Origin: Microvirga sp. ACRRW
GTDB taxonomy: Bacteria > Pseudomonadota > Alphaproteobacteria > Rhizobiales > Beijerinckiaceae
Length of the DNA stretch: 64,000 bases
Assembly (NCBI RefSeq): GCF_022346925.1
Contig: NZ_JAKRNJ010000002.1
Span: 248,001 to 312,000, forward strand
Direction: 5' to 3'
The notes beneath the pieces are model-generated. The model searched no databases, was not told where the DNA came from, and saw only the letters and a list, made by a program, of their open reading frames with translations. This document shows positions 53,408-63,046 of this stretch, in pieces. Positions within the stretch are counted from its first letter, which is position 1. Each line of letters starts with the position of its first letter. The position numbers and the translations under genes were made by a program.

Positions 53408-53460
53408 TTGCATCGGTGCAATGGAAACCCTGCATGTCTAGCACTGGTTTTGCATGCAGG
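53408..53460. promoter_or_regulatory. Paired inverted repeats between LysR gene and wrbA
   Basis: TTGCA-N4-TGCAA (53408-53421) and CCTGCATG-N16-CATGCAGG (53429-53460) share a TGCA core. They lie directly upstream of the LysR start and about 110 bases before wrbA, as expected for LysR autoregulation and target control. Confidence 0.55.
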
Positions 53461-53571
53461 AAAGGTTATCCTTAGTGCGTCATACAGTTGCAGAACGGCC
53501 TTGTCCGAGGCTTGTGCATAAGCTCGGTCGAACTCGCCGCCTGCTCTCACCCTTCCTGCATTGGAGATCAC

Positions 53572-54174
53572 ATGGCCAAGGTTCTTGTGCTTTATTATTC
53601 GTCTTGGGGTCATATCGAGCAGATGGCTTACGCCGCCGCCGAGGGCGCGCGCGAGGCTGGCGCCGAGGTGGTTGTGAAGCGTGTCCCCGAACTCGTGCCT
53701 GACGAGATCGCCAAAGCCGCCCATTACAAGACCGATCAGAAGGCTCCCATCGCCACCGTCGAGGAGCTGCCGGAATACGACGCCATCATCTTCGGCACGC
53801 CGACCCGCTACGGCACCATGACGGCCCAGATGAAGAACTTCCTCGACCAGACCGGCGGCCTGTGGGCCCAGGGCAAGCTCATCGGCAAGGTGGGCTCGGT
53901 CTTTACCTCCACCGCCACCCAGCACGGCGGCCAAGAAGCCACGATCCTCACCACGCTTCCCGTGCTTCTGCATCACGGCATGGTGGTCGTCGGCTTGCCT
54001 TACTCGTTCCAGGGCCAGATGGGCGTCGACCAGATCCGTGGCGGCTCGCCTTACGGCGCTTCCACCATTGCTGCCGGCGACGGCTCGCGTCAGCCCACCG
54101 AGATCGATCTCGACGGCGCCCGTTTCCAGGGCAAGCACGTGGCTCAGATCGCCGCGAAGCTCGCAGGGAAGTAA
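53572..54174 (+). CDS. wrbA: NAD(P)H:quinone oxidoreductase WrbA
   Basis: Flavodoxin-like FMN enzyme of 200 residues (type IV NQO) carrying out two-electron quinone reduction. The FMN phosphate loop is [12 protein letters not shown] near residue 8, and [24 protein letters not shown] and [12 protein letters not shown] are family signatures (quoted in part). GGAGATCAC precedes the ATG. Divergent from a LysR gene, so it is probably induced by quinones or redox stress. Confidence 0.93.
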   Translation: MAKVLVLYYSSWGHIEQMAYAAAEGAREAGAEVVVKRVPELVPDEIAKAAHYKTDQKAPIATVEELPEYDAIIFGTPTRYGTMTAQMKNFLDQTGGLWAQGKLIGKVGSVFTSTATQHGGQEATILTTLPVLLHHGMVVVGLPYSFQGQMGVDQIRGGSPYGASTIAAGDGSRQPTEIDLDGARFQGKHVAQIAAKLAGK

Positions 54175-54188
54175 ACAATGGAACACAG

Positions 54189-54293
54189 CCTCACCCTGAG
54201 GAGCCACGCTAGTGGCGTCTCGAAGGGCGAGGCGTTTCCAGTGCACTCTGGAACCTCCTTCGAGACGGCGCTGCGCGCCTCCTCAGGATGAGG
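54189..54293. repeat. Palindromic intergenic repeat, third family
   Basis: CCTCACCCTGAGGAG and CTCCTCAGGATGAGG bracket an inner GTCTCGAAGG / CCTTCGAGAC pair. It lies between the convergent wrbA and tsaC genes and is the only copy of this family in the window. Confidence 0.8.
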
Positions 54294-54327
54294 ACAGAGT
54301 TCGATGGAAGTTAGTCTGCGGAGCGGA

Positions 54328-55302
54328 TCACCGCTCCGCGGCGGCGCGCCGGAGGCGGTCGTTGATGGCGTCCCCCAGACCCGTCTCCGGGATCGGCGCA
54401 ACAGCAATGGTCTGAGCGCCCGAGGCATCCAGCTGCCTGAGATACGAGAACAGATGAGCGGCGGCCTCCTTGAGGTCGCCGTTTTTGCTGAGGTTCAACG
54501 CAGCCTTCGCCTGCTCGCTTCCCTGCATCCGCTCGGGGCCGAACAGCAGGATAGCCTCACCGGCTTCGATGGCCGTTGCGTTCAGACGCACCTGCGCGCG
54601 CGGTGCGTAATGCGATGCGAGCATGCCCGGCGCGAGTGGGTTCTTCTCGCCACCTTCCAAGCCGCTTTCGAGCGTCTGTCCGATCAGCGCTTCAATCGCC
54701 TCGCGCGGCACGCCGCCGGGACGCAGCAGGCGAGGAGCGCCGCCGAGGCACGCGACGATGGTAGATTCCACGCCCACATCGGACGCGCCGCCCTCGACCA
54801 CCGCATCGATGCGTCCGTCGAGATCGCTTAAGACATGATCCGCATCCGTCGGGCTCACCCGACCCGAGCGGTTGGCGGATGGTGCTGCCACCGGGCGGCC
54901 GGTTGCCTTCAGCAGAGCATGGGCGAGGGGATGGGCAGGCACTCGCAGGCCCACGCTGTCGAGCCCGGCTCGGGCAAGGTCGGAGATCGTGCAGGTGGGA
55001 GCCACCGGCACCACGAGGGTGAGAGGCCCCGGCCAGAAGGCCTCTGCCAGCTTGCGTGCGGTGTCATCGAAGGTGCCCTGCACCTTCGCCGCCTCAAAGC
55101 TCTCCAGATGGGAAATTAGCGGGTTGAAGCTCGGGCGTTCCTTGGCGGCATAGATGCCCGCAACCGCCTCTGCTTGAGTGGCGTCGGCGCCCAGGCCGTA
55201 GACGGTTTCGGTCGGGAAAGCCACGAGGCCGCCGCGCTGCAGAATTGCCGCAGCCTCGGCCAGACCAGCCTCATCGGCCGAAAGACGCGCCGTCCGTCCC
55301 AT
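54328..55302 (-). CDS. tsaC: L-threonylcarbamoyladenylate synthase (Sua5/YrdC type)
   Basis: Makes threonylcarbamoyl-AMP for the universal t6A37 tRNA modification. The long Sua5-type form has 324 residues: an N-terminal YrdC domain (FPTETVYGLGADA, KERPSFNPLI, SANRSGRVSPT) followed by a linker with PGMLASHYAP and a C-terminal Sua5 domain. The ATG at 55302 gives the usual length; the frame continues upstream without similarity. It is divergent from the acyl-CoA dehydrogenase gene. Confidence 0.93.
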   Translation of the reverse strand: MGRTARLSADEAGLAEAAAILQRGGLVAFPTETVYGLGADATQAEAVAGIYAAKERPSFNPLISHLESFEAAKVQGTFDDTARKLAEAFWPGPLTLVVPVAPTCTISDLARAGLDSVGLRVPAHPLAHALLKATGRPVAAPSANRSGRVSPTDADHVLSDLDGRIDAVVEGGASDVGVESTIVACLGGAPRLLRPGGVPREAIEALIGQTLESGLEGGEKNPLAPGMLASHYAPRAQVRLNATAIEAGEAILLFGPERMQGSEQAKAALNLSKNGDLKEAAAHLFSYLRQLDASGAQTIAVAPIPETGLGDAINDRLRRAAAER

Positions 55303-55419
55303 TGACCCGTGATCGTTCACGTCTAAACTATCCCATATGTGAGATGATACCTTGGGCGGGTTTAACCGTGCAGGGGAACGCGTCAATATCCAAAAGCCAT
55401 TGCTTGAGAAGGAAATGCC

Positions 55420-57198
55420 ATGACCTATCGTGCGCCTGTGTCGGACATCGTCTTCACCATGCGCCATGTGGCAGGGTTAGACCGCGCCGTTGCCGATGGT
55501 CTCTATGGCGACCTTTCCGCTGATCTCACGGAGACCATCCTGGACGAGGCCGGACGCTTCGCCAATGACGTGATCGCCCCGCTCAACCGCGAGGGCGACA
55601 AAGTCGGCGCGACGGTCAAGGACGGCGCGGTCGCCACCGCTCCCGGCTGGAAAGAGGCCTACAAAGCCTGGACAGAGGCCGGATGGAACGCGCTTCCCGG
55701 ACCTGTCGATTACGGCGGACAGGGCCTGCCGACTCTGTTGAATTCAGCCTGCGTGGAGATGTGGAATTCCGCCTCCATGGCTTTCGGCATTGGCCCGGTG
55801 CTGACGCATGGCGCCATCGAGGCGCTGGAGTCGCATGCCTCCGACGATCTGAAGAGCCGTTATCTCGAAAAGCTCGTGTCGGGCGAATGGACGGCGACGA
55901 TGAATCTCACGGAGCCGCAGGCGGGTTCCGATCTCGCCGCGCTTCGCTCACGCGCCGAGCCTGTGGGTGACGGGACATACAAGATCACCGGCCAGAAGAT
56001 CTTCATCACCTACGGCGAGCACGATCTCACCGACAACATCATCCATCTCGTGCTCGCGCGCCTGCCCGATGCGCCTCAGGGCACGCGCGGCATCTCGCTC
56101 TTTCTCGTGCCGAAATTCCTCCCCGACGGCACGCGCAACGACGTGCGCTGCCACAGCCTGGAGCACAAGCTCGGCATCCATGCCTCGCCCACCTGCACCA
56201 TGATCTTCGGCGACAACGGTGGCGCCATCGGCTGGCTCGTGGGTGAAGAAAACCGCGGCCTCAATTGCATGTTCACGATGATGAACAATGCGCGCCTCGC
56301 GGTCGGCTTGCAGGGCGTCGCGATTGCGGAGCGCGCCTATCAGCAGGCCTTGGCTTACGCCAACGAGCGTCGCCAAGGTCGCGCCATCGGCGCTGCCGAG
56401 GGAATGAGCCCGATCATCGTGCACCCCGACATTCAGCGCAGCCTTCTCACCATGAAGGCAATGACGGCGGCTGCCCGCGCCATCTGCTACATGACGGCGG
56501 AAGCTATCGACCGCGCGCATCTGGAGCAGGATGCGGAGCGCGCCAAAAAGGCGCATGAGCGCGCATCGCTTCTCACGCCCGTCGCAAAAGCCTTCTCCAC
56601 CGACATCGGCATGGAGGTGGCATCCCTCGGTGTGCAGGTCCATGGCGGTATGGGCTTCATCGAGGAAACGGGCGCGGCCCAGCATTACCGCGACGCGCGC
56701 ATCGCGCCGATTTATGAGGGCACCAACGGTATTCAGGCCATCGACCTCGTCACGCGCAAGCTGCCGCTCTCCGGCGGCGAGGCAGTACATGCGCAGATCG
56801 CCTCCATGCGCGCCGTCGTGACACGCCTTCTGAAGGAAAGCACGTCCGCCTTCGGCGCAACCGCCTCGCGTCTGCGCGATGCCATCGAAAGCCTCGACCG
56901 CGCCACGAGCTACATGCTCAAGGCCGTCTCATCCAATGCGCAGGGCGATGCGCTGGCGGGCGCAACGCCTTACCTTCGTCTCTTCGGCCTCGCGCAGGGT
57001 GGCGCTGCTCTCGCGGAGGCAGCGCTCGCCGCGAATGCCTTGATGGCGGGTGGCGACAAGGATCCGGCGCATGCGGGCCGCATCGCGCTCTGCCGCTTCT
57101 TCGCGGAAAACATCGCAGTCGGCGCGAAGGGATTGGAAGACACGGTCCTCGGCGGCGCAGGCTTTTTGCAGGACGCAACTCTGGCATTGGCGAGCTGA
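55420..57198 (+). CDS. Acyl-CoA dehydrogenase, DmdC-like long type
   Basis: FAD enzyme of 592 residues oxidising an acyl-CoA to the enoyl-CoA, passing electrons to ETF. ATMNLTEPQAGSDL and the GRLA-like NNARLAVGLQGVAIAE segment are typical; the catalytic base is expected in the IAPIYEGTNGIQAIDL region (Glu of YEGT). An extra C-terminal domain of about 130 residues marks the group containing DmdC (methylmercaptopropionyl-CoA dehydrogenase), though most members have other substrates. An SDR gene follows after 5 bases. Confidence 0.9.
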   Translation: MTYRAPVSDIVFTMRHVAGLDRAVADGLYGDLSADLTETILDEAGRFANDVIAPLNREGDKVGATVKDGAVATAPGWKEAYKAWTEAGWNALPGPVDYGGQGLPTLLNSACVEMWNSASMAFGIGPVLTHGAIEALESHASDDLKSRYLEKLVSGEWTATMNLTEPQAGSDLAALRSRAEPVGDGTYKITGQKIFITYGEHDLTDNIIHLVLARLPDAPQGTRGISLFLVPKFLPDGTRNDVRCHSLEHKLGIHASPTCTMIFGDNGGAIGWLVGEENRGLNCMFTMMNNARLAVGLQGVAIAERAYQQALAYANERRQGRAIGAAEGMSPIIVHPDIQRSLLTMKAMTAAARAICYMTAEAIDRAHLEQDAERAKKAHERASLLTPVAKAFSTDIGMEVASLGVQVHGGMGFIEETGAAQHYRDARIAPIYEGTNGIQAIDLVTRKLPLSGGEAVHAQIASMRAVVTRLLKESTSAFGATASRLRDAIESLDRATSYMLKAVSSNAQGDALAGATPYLRLFGLAQGGAALAEAALAANALMAGGDKDPAHAGRIALCRFFAENIAVGAKGLEDTVLGGAGFLQDATLALAS

Positions 57199-57203
57199 TC
57201 ATC

Positions 57204-58055
<852 letters not shown>

Positions 58056-58094
58056 AGGTGAAGCTAGAATTCACCCGATAAGGCGGAGACGGGT

Positions 58095-59090
58095 ATGATC
58101 GTGATCCACAGGCCGGCACAGACGGCTTTCCCCACGGGGGAATCCCTCGAGCGTTATGTTCTGCCGGAAGGGGAGGCGATCCCGGAAGATGCGCTTTGGG
58201 TCGACCTGATCGACCCCAGCCGCGAGGAGGATCGCCTCGTCGAGCGCCATCTCAATATCGAGATCCCGACCAGGGAGGAGATGGCGGATATCGAGCCATC
58301 CGAGATCCTCTATCACGAGAACAACGCCCGTTACATGACAGCTCGCGTGCTCTGTAGCTCGGACACCGACAATCCGAAGCTCATCGACGTGTCGTTCATC
58401 CTGACCGAACGGGCGCTCGTGACCGTGCGTTATGGCGAGCCGCGCTCGTTCAGCATGTTCACGGCGCGCGCCGGAAAGCCCGGCGGATGCCGCCACCAGC
58501 CGGAGGCTGTTCTCGACGGTCTGATCGAGACGATCATCGACCGCGCCGCAGAAATTCTCGGCACCGTGGGCCAGCGCATCGACCGCCTGTCGCAATCGAT
58601 CTTCGAGAACGAGAAGAAGGGCACGCGCCGCACGGCATCGTTCCGCGCAGCGCTGAAATCCATTGGGCGTAAGGCCGATGTGATCTCCAACGTGCGCGAA
58701 AGCATGGTGTCCGTCGAGCGCCTGCTGCTGTTTCTCTCCGCCAGCATGCCGCGCCCGCAGAAAACGCGCGGCTATCAGGCCGAGTGGCGCACAGCGCTGC
58801 GCGACGTGCAATCCATCGAAGAGCACGCGACCTTCCTCTCCAGCAAGGTGCAGTTCCTGCTCGATGCCACGCTCGGCCTCGTCTCCATCGAGCAGAATGA
58901 CGTCATCAAGATTTTCTCGGTGATGTCCGTGATCTTCCTGCCGCCGACGCTGGTGTCGTCGCTCTACGGCATGAACTTCAAGCTCATGCCGGAGCTGGAT
59001 TGGGAGTTCGGCTACCTCTGGGCCATCGGCCTCATGCTGCTCGCTGCCATCGTGCCCTACCTCATTTTCCGCTGGAAGCGGTGGTTGTAG
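58095..59090 (+). CDS. corA: CorA-family magnesium/divalent cation transporter
   Basis: Pentameric channel for Mg2+ (or Co2+/Ni2+), 331 residues. A large acidic N-terminal cytoplasmic domain, a long helix and two C-terminal membrane helices are visible. The selectivity motif GMN lies in SLYGMNFKLMPEL between them, and the protein ends in a basic WKRWL. Standalone gene after the SDR; the SRAP gene starts 9 bases later. Confidence 0.92.
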   Translation: MIVIHRPAQTAFPTGESLERYVLPEGEAIPEDALWVDLIDPSREEDRLVERHLNIEIPTREEMADIEPSEILYHENNARYMTARVLCSSDTDNPKLIDVSFILTERALVTVRYGEPRSFSMFTARAGKPGGCRHQPEAVLDGLIETIIDRAAEILGTVGQRIDRLSQSIFENEKKGTRRTASFRAALKSIGRKADVISNVRESMVSVERLLLFLSASMPRPQKTRGYQAEWRTALRDVQSIEEHATFLSSKVQFLLDATLGLVSIEQNDVIKIFSVMSVIFLPPTLVSSLYGMNFKLMPELDWEFGYLWAIGLMLLAAIVPYLIFRWKRWL

Positions 59091-59099
59091 GAGGCTGTC

Positions 59100-59849
59100 A
59101 TGTGCGGGCGCTTCGCCATCAGCTTGCCTCCCGAGATCTTCCGCGAATTCTACGGCTATCCCGAGCAGCCGAACTTTCCTCCGCGCTACAACGTGGCTCC
59201 CACGCAGCCCGTGCCCATCGTGCTGGAGGATCGCGGCGAGCGGCATTTCATGCTGGTGCGCTGGGGTTTCCTGCCGTCCTGGGTGAAGGACCCGAAGGAT
59301 TTTCCGCTGGTCATCAATGCGCGCGGCGAGACCCTGGAGACGAAGCCCACCTTCAAGGCGGCGGTGAAGCGTCGTCGCTGCATCTTCCTCGCTGACGGCT
59401 TCTACGAATGGCGCCGCGAGGGGCGCGAGAAGACGCCGTTCCTCATCCGCCCGCGCAATCGCAAGCCCCTGCCCATGGCGGGCTTGTGGGAGACTTATTC
59501 AAGCCCTGACGGAGGTGAGATCGACACGGCAGCTATCGTGACGACGGATGCCAACGGCACCATGTCGGCGGTGCACGACCGCATGCCGGTAATTCTTTCG
59601 GAAGAAGACATTACCGCTTGGCTCGATGTACGCGACGAGCGCGCTAATGTCATGCCGCTCGTGCGTCCATGTCCTGACGATTGGCTTGAAGTGTTGCCGG
59701 TCTCAAGCCGCGTGAACAAGGTTGAGAACGACGATGCCGGATTGATGGAACCTCTCGCGCATCCCGAGCCTGCTCCAATGAAGCAGAGCAAGCCCAAGGC
59801 GAAGAAGCCGCTGTCGAGCGATGAGGACGATCAGGGGAGCCTGTTCTAG
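59100..59849 (+). CDS. SRAP domain protein (YedK/HMCES family)
   Basis: Protects abasic sites in single-stranded DNA by a covalent thiazolidine link; 249 residues. The active residues are present: Cys2 (exposed after Met removal), Asn73 in NARGET, Glu103 in FYEWRR and His159 in HDRMP. The C-terminal tail is basic then acidic (KPKAKKP, DEDDQGSLF), ending in a PIP-like QGSLF that may bind the sliding clamp (inference). GGAGG precedes the ATG, 9 bases after corA. Confidence 0.93.
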   Translation: MCGRFAISLPPEIFREFYGYPEQPNFPPRYNVAPTQPVPIVLEDRGERHFMLVRWGFLPSWVKDPKDFPLVINARGETLETKPTFKAAVKRRRCIFLADGFYEWRREGREKTPFLIRPRNRKPLPMAGLWETYSSPDGGEIDTAAIVTTDANGTMSAVHDRMPVILSEEDITAWLDVRDERANVMPLVRPCPDDWLEVLPVSSRVNKVENDDAGLMEPLAHPEPAPMKQSKPKAKKPLSSDEDDQGSLF

Positions 59850-59851
59850 GC

Positions 59852-59950
59852 GTCATTCCGGACGGCGTAAGCCGATCCGGGATCGTGCGCAGAATAGGGC
59901 GCCATTCTCGTCATACGATCCCGGGTTCTGCTTTGCAGCCCCGGGATGAC
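59852..59950. repeat. Dispersed palindromic intergenic repeat, copy 6
   Basis: Termini GTCATTCCGG/CCGGGATGAC and internal GATCCGGGATCG...CGATCCCGG. It begins 2 bases after the SRAP stop and ends 11 bases before the stop of the convergent RNA methyltransferase gene. Confidence 0.85.
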
Positions 59951-59961
59951 ACTGGTTGGTA

Positions 59962-61212
59962 TTACCGCCGCTTCTTCACCACGTCGCGGCGCAGGATGCC
60001 GACGACTTCGAGATGCGGCGAGTGCTTGAACTGATCGACGGGGATCACGCGCTCCAGGCGATAGCCGCTGCTCATCAGGATCGCGGCATCGCGGGCGAAG
60101 GTCGCGGCGTCGCATGAGACGCTGACCACGAGAGGCACCTTCGACACGGCAAGCTGCTTGGCTTGTGCCTCCGCGCCCGCGCGCGGCGGATCGAGCACCA
60201 CGGCGTCGAAGGCGTTGAGTTCCGGTGTGAGGAGCGGACGGCGGAAGAGGTCGCGCGCTTCCGTGGAGATGCGGCGCAGGCCCGGCGTTGCGCGGAATGC
60301 CTTGTCGAGGGCCATGGTCGAACCCTTGTCGTATTCGACGGCGTGAACCTCCGACTTCTCGGCAAGGCGCAGCGCGAAGGGGCCGGAACCGGAGAAGAGA
60401 TCGGCGACACGTTTTGAGCGTTCGCAGGCTTCGGTGACGAGGCGCGCAAGAGTTTCTTCGCCCAGCCGCGTCGCCTGCAGGAACGATCCGGGAGGCGGCA
60501 CGACGGAAGCGCGGCCCATGAGGATCGCGGGCGGACGGCGCTCCACGATCACGTCGCCATGGATCGACAGGCGCGAGAGGTCGAGCCTCGCCGCGAGGTC
60601 GATGAGGCTCAGGCGATCCGCGTCCTTCAACGGCCCATGGCCGCGCACATCCACGTCGAAGCCCGTCTGCGTGTTCGTGATCTGAATGTCGAGCGGCTTG
60701 CGCGCCGCTTTTAAGTGCTCACCGATGGCGCGCGCGATGCCGGGCGCCTGATCCTTCAACGGAGCTTCCGCGATGGGGCAGAAGCCGATCTCGACGATCT
60801 GGTGGCTGCGCGCCGCCATGAAGCCCACATGCATGGCGCGGTCGGGAAAGCGCACATGCAGCGTCACGCGGCGGCGGCCTTCGCCATGGGCGTCGATCAA
60901 CGGCTCGATGGGAGCCTCGATGCGCGCTTGCCACAATGTGTGTGCCAGCGTCTCCTGCTTCCAGCCCTGATAGAAGCCGTGCTTCATGTGCTGCGTCGCG
61001 CAGCCGCCGCATTCTTCGTAATAGGGACAGAACGGAATTTCGCGCTCGGAAGACGCAACATCGACGCTGACGAGATCGGCATGCGATCCCTCGTGCTCGA
61101 TGGTGACTTTCTCGCCCGGCAGCACCTTCGGCACGAAGACGGGACCGGATGCGGTGTCCGCGATCCCATCGGCTTTCGCGCCGAGGCGCTTGATAACGAC
61201 TTGCTCAGCCAC
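59962..61212 (-). CDS. TrmA/RumA-family RNA (uracil-5-)methyltransferase
   Basis: AdoMet-dependent m5U methyltransferase of 416 residues. An N-terminal TRAM-like domain (about 1-55) is followed by 4Fe-4S ligands Cys62, Cys68, Cys71 and Cys145. The AdoMet loop is VADLFSGSGPFALRL, and the nucleophile is Cys366 in VSCDAATFARD, after LDPPRAG. The target (rRNA U747/U1939 or tRNA U54) cannot be decided. The GTG start at 61212 has AGGAG upstream and overlaps the tlyA stop by 8 bases, so the two are coupled. Confidence 0.92.
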   Translation of the reverse strand: MAEQVVIKRLGAKADGIADTASGPVFVPKVLPGEKVTIEHEGSHADLVSVDVASSEREIPFCPYYEECGGCATQHMKHGFYQGWKQETLAHTLWQARIEAPIEPLIDAHGEGRRRVTLHVRFPDRAMHVGFMAARSHQIVEIGFCPIAEAPLKDQAPGIARAIGEHLKAARKPLDIQITNTQTGFDVDVRGHGPLKDADRLSLIDLAARLDLSRLSIHGDVIVERRPPAILMGRASVVPPPGSFLQATRLGEETLARLVTEACERSKRVADLFSGSGPFALRLAEKSEVHAVEYDKGSTMALDKAFRATPGLRRISTEARDLFRRPLLTPELNAFDAVVLDPPRAGAEAQAKQLAVSKVPLVVSVSCDAATFARDAAILMSSGYRLERVIPVDQFKHSPHLEVVGILRRDVVKKRR

Positions 61213-61933
61213 GGTGGGCTCCTAACAGAAATTCGCGATTTCCGTCCCCGCCCTCGATGGGCGAGGGGACGATGCCATCGACAGTAAAACCAAGCGACGT
61301 GACGAAAGCTTCCATATCCTCGCACACGGCGCGATGCACGGCCTCGTCCCGCACGATGCCCTTTTTCACATTGTCGCGCCCGGCCTCGAATTGCGGCTTC
61401 ACGAGAACCGCCAGCCTCGCCTGCGGCTTCAGCAGCGCGACGGAGGCGGGCAACACGAGCTTCAAGGAAATGAAGCTTACATCCGATACGAGAAGATCCG
61501 CAGGCTCCGGCACGAGGTCGGTGTTGAGCGAGCGCGCATCCGTGCCTTCGAGATTGGTCACGCGCGGATCGTTCGCCACTTTCGGATGAAGCTGCGAATG
61601 GCCCACATCCACCGCATAGACATGCCTGGCGTCCCGCATCAGCAGCACTTCCGTGAAGCCGCCGGTGGAGGCGCCGATGTCGAGGCAGATGCAGCCTTTC
61701 GGATCGATGGCGAAGGCATCGAGGGCTGCCGCGAGCTTCACGCCTCCGCGCGAGACGTAAGGGTGCGGCTGCACGGCGGTGATGACCGCATCCTCGGGAA
61801 CCGTCTCGGAGGCTTTTCGCACGGCAACGCCGTTCACGGTCACGAGGCCCGCGACAATAGCCTCCTGCGCCCGGGCGCGGCTTGTGAAGAAGCCGCGCTC
61901 GACGAGCACCACATCGGCACGCTTGCGGGTCAT
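61205..61933 (-). CDS. tlyA: TlyA family rRNA (cytidine-2'-O)-methyltransferase
   Basis: A 242-residue enzyme with an N-terminal S4 RNA-binding domain (about 3-62, RADVVLVERGFFTSRARAQEAI start) and a FtsJ-type methyltransferase domain (LDIGASTGGFTEVLL about 85-99, DVSFISL, LVKPQFEAGR). In mycobacteria TlyA 2'-O-methylates 16S and 23S rRNA; the same is expected here. The N-terminus of hemolysin-like annotation is historical. In this orientation it would follow dxs, but an opposite-strand SOD gene and YHYH gene lie between. Confidence 0.93.
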   Translation of the reverse strand: MTRKRADVVLVERGFFTSRARAQEAIVAGLVTVNGVAVRKASETVPEDAVITAVQPHPYVSRGGVKLAAALDAFAIDPKGCICLDIGASTGGFTEVLLMRDARHVYAVDVGHSQLHPKVANDPRVTNLEGTDARSLNTDLVPEPADLLVSDVSFISLKLVLPASVALLKPQARLAVLVKPQFEAGRDNVKKGIVRDEAVHRAVCEDMEAFVTSLGFTVDGIVPSPIEGGDGNREFLLGAHRG

Positions 61934-62038
61934 GGACGCCTCGACCTCATGTGACTTCACAATCCTTTCAAGCCTTGGAACCGGCTGTCGCCGGCGGGCG
62001 TATCCGTTCAGCCATCCAACAGACCGAACGGAGCCCCC

Positions 62039-62752
62039 ATGCTCAGCCGCCGCCATCTCCTGACCGGTGCAACATTGCTTGCCGCCAGCGCTGCCATTCC
62101 TCGCGCCTGGGCGCAAGGGGCTCCCGGTCCCTTCAAGCTGGATCCTCTGCCATATGCCCCGTCCAAGAACGAGCCCCATATCGACACCCAGACCATGGAA
62201 CTCCACCATGGAAAGCACCATGCGGCCTACGTCAACAACCTGAACGCGGCTTTGAGCCAGAATGGGGAGCTGGCCCGCATGCCGCTCCATGAGATGCTGG
62301 GGAGGATCGGCGATCTGCCGGAATCGGCTCGAAGCGCCATTCGCAACAATGGCGGGGGGCACGCCAATCACACCATGTTCTGGCAGGTCATGGGCGGAGC
62401 GGGCGGCGAACCCTCGGGCGAACTCAAGAGCGCCATCGACCGGGATCTCGGCGGGTTCCAGAAATTCCAGACCGACTTCAACACTGCAGGCGAGAAGCAG
62501 TTCGGCTCCGGCTGGGTGTTCGTGACGGTAAACCGCGACGGCAAGCTCGCCCTTGTCGCCAAGCCGAACCAGGACACGCCGCTCATGGACGGGCAGCGTG
62601 TGCTGATGGGCAACGACGTATGGGAGCACGCCTATTACCTCAAGTACCAGAACCGCAGGCCGGAATACCTGAAGGCGTGGTGGAACGTGCTCGACTGGAA
62701 CAAGATCGGCGAGCGCTACGCCGCCGCGAAGGCTGGGACTCTGACGATTTAA
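62039..62752 (+). CDS. Exported manganese-type superoxide dismutase
   Basis: Fe/Mn-family SOD of 237 residues. It has a twin-arginine signal (SRRHLLTGATLLAAS...AWAQ), so the enzyme is probably periplasmic, which is unusual as most Fe/Mn SODs are cytoplasmic. Metal ligands are His47, His111 (GGHANHTMFW), Asp193 and His197 (NDVWEHAYY). Gln178 in PNQDTPLM is at the position used by Mn-SODs. It lies on the strand opposite to tlyA and dxs. Confidence 0.9.
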   Translation: MLSRRHLLTGATLLAASAAIPRAWAQGAPGPFKLDPLPYAPSKNEPHIDTQTMELHHGKHHAAYVNNLNAALSQNGELARMPLHEMLGRIGDLPESARSAIRNNGGGHANHTMFWQVMGGAGGEPSGELKSAIDRDLGGFQKFQTDFNTAGEKQFGSGWVFVTVNRDGKLALVAKPNQDTPLMDGQRVLMGNDVWEHAYYLKYQNRRPEYLKAWWNVLDWNKIGERYAAAKAGTLTI

Positions 62753-62904
62753 CAATGGGTGGCGGCTGGCTTGGGATGTGCCTTTAAGCCCTCTGCCACA
62801 GGACAGGGAAGGAATGGGCGCAACCAATAGATATATAATTGCGAATCACTACCTTGAGTTGCATTAATGTGTGAGTACCAGAGAGGCATGTTCTGGGGGC
62901 TCAC

Positions 62905-63033
62905 ATGAAAGCATTACTCGCCGGACTTCTCGCATCTCTCGTTGCCACCGCCGCCTTGGCCCATCCGGGCGGCCTCAACAAAGAGGGCTGTCACAACAAC
63001 CGTAAAACAGGCGATTACCACTGCCATCGGTGA
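62905..63033 (+). CDS. Tiny secreted YHYH-type protein
   Basis: A complete 42-codon gene: signal peptide (MKALLAGLLASLVATAALA) followed by a mature peptide of about 23 residues, HPGGLNKEGCHNNRKTGDYH then CHR. The HPGG...GCHNN..TG.YHCH pattern is the YHYH motif, with His and Cys spaced for metal binding. GGGGGCTCAC precedes the ATG. The function of the family is unknown. It converges on dxs 13 bases away. Confidence 0.78.
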   Translation: MKALLAGLLASLVATAALAHPGGLNKEGCHNNRKTGDYHCHR

Positions 63034-63046
63034 CACGGATAAGGAC

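Noticed and set aside
54328..55467. Longer N-terminal form of the threonylcarbamoyl-AMP synthase
   Set aside because: The extra 55 codons have no similarity to the family and would overlap the promoter region of the divergent acyl-CoA dehydrogenase gene.
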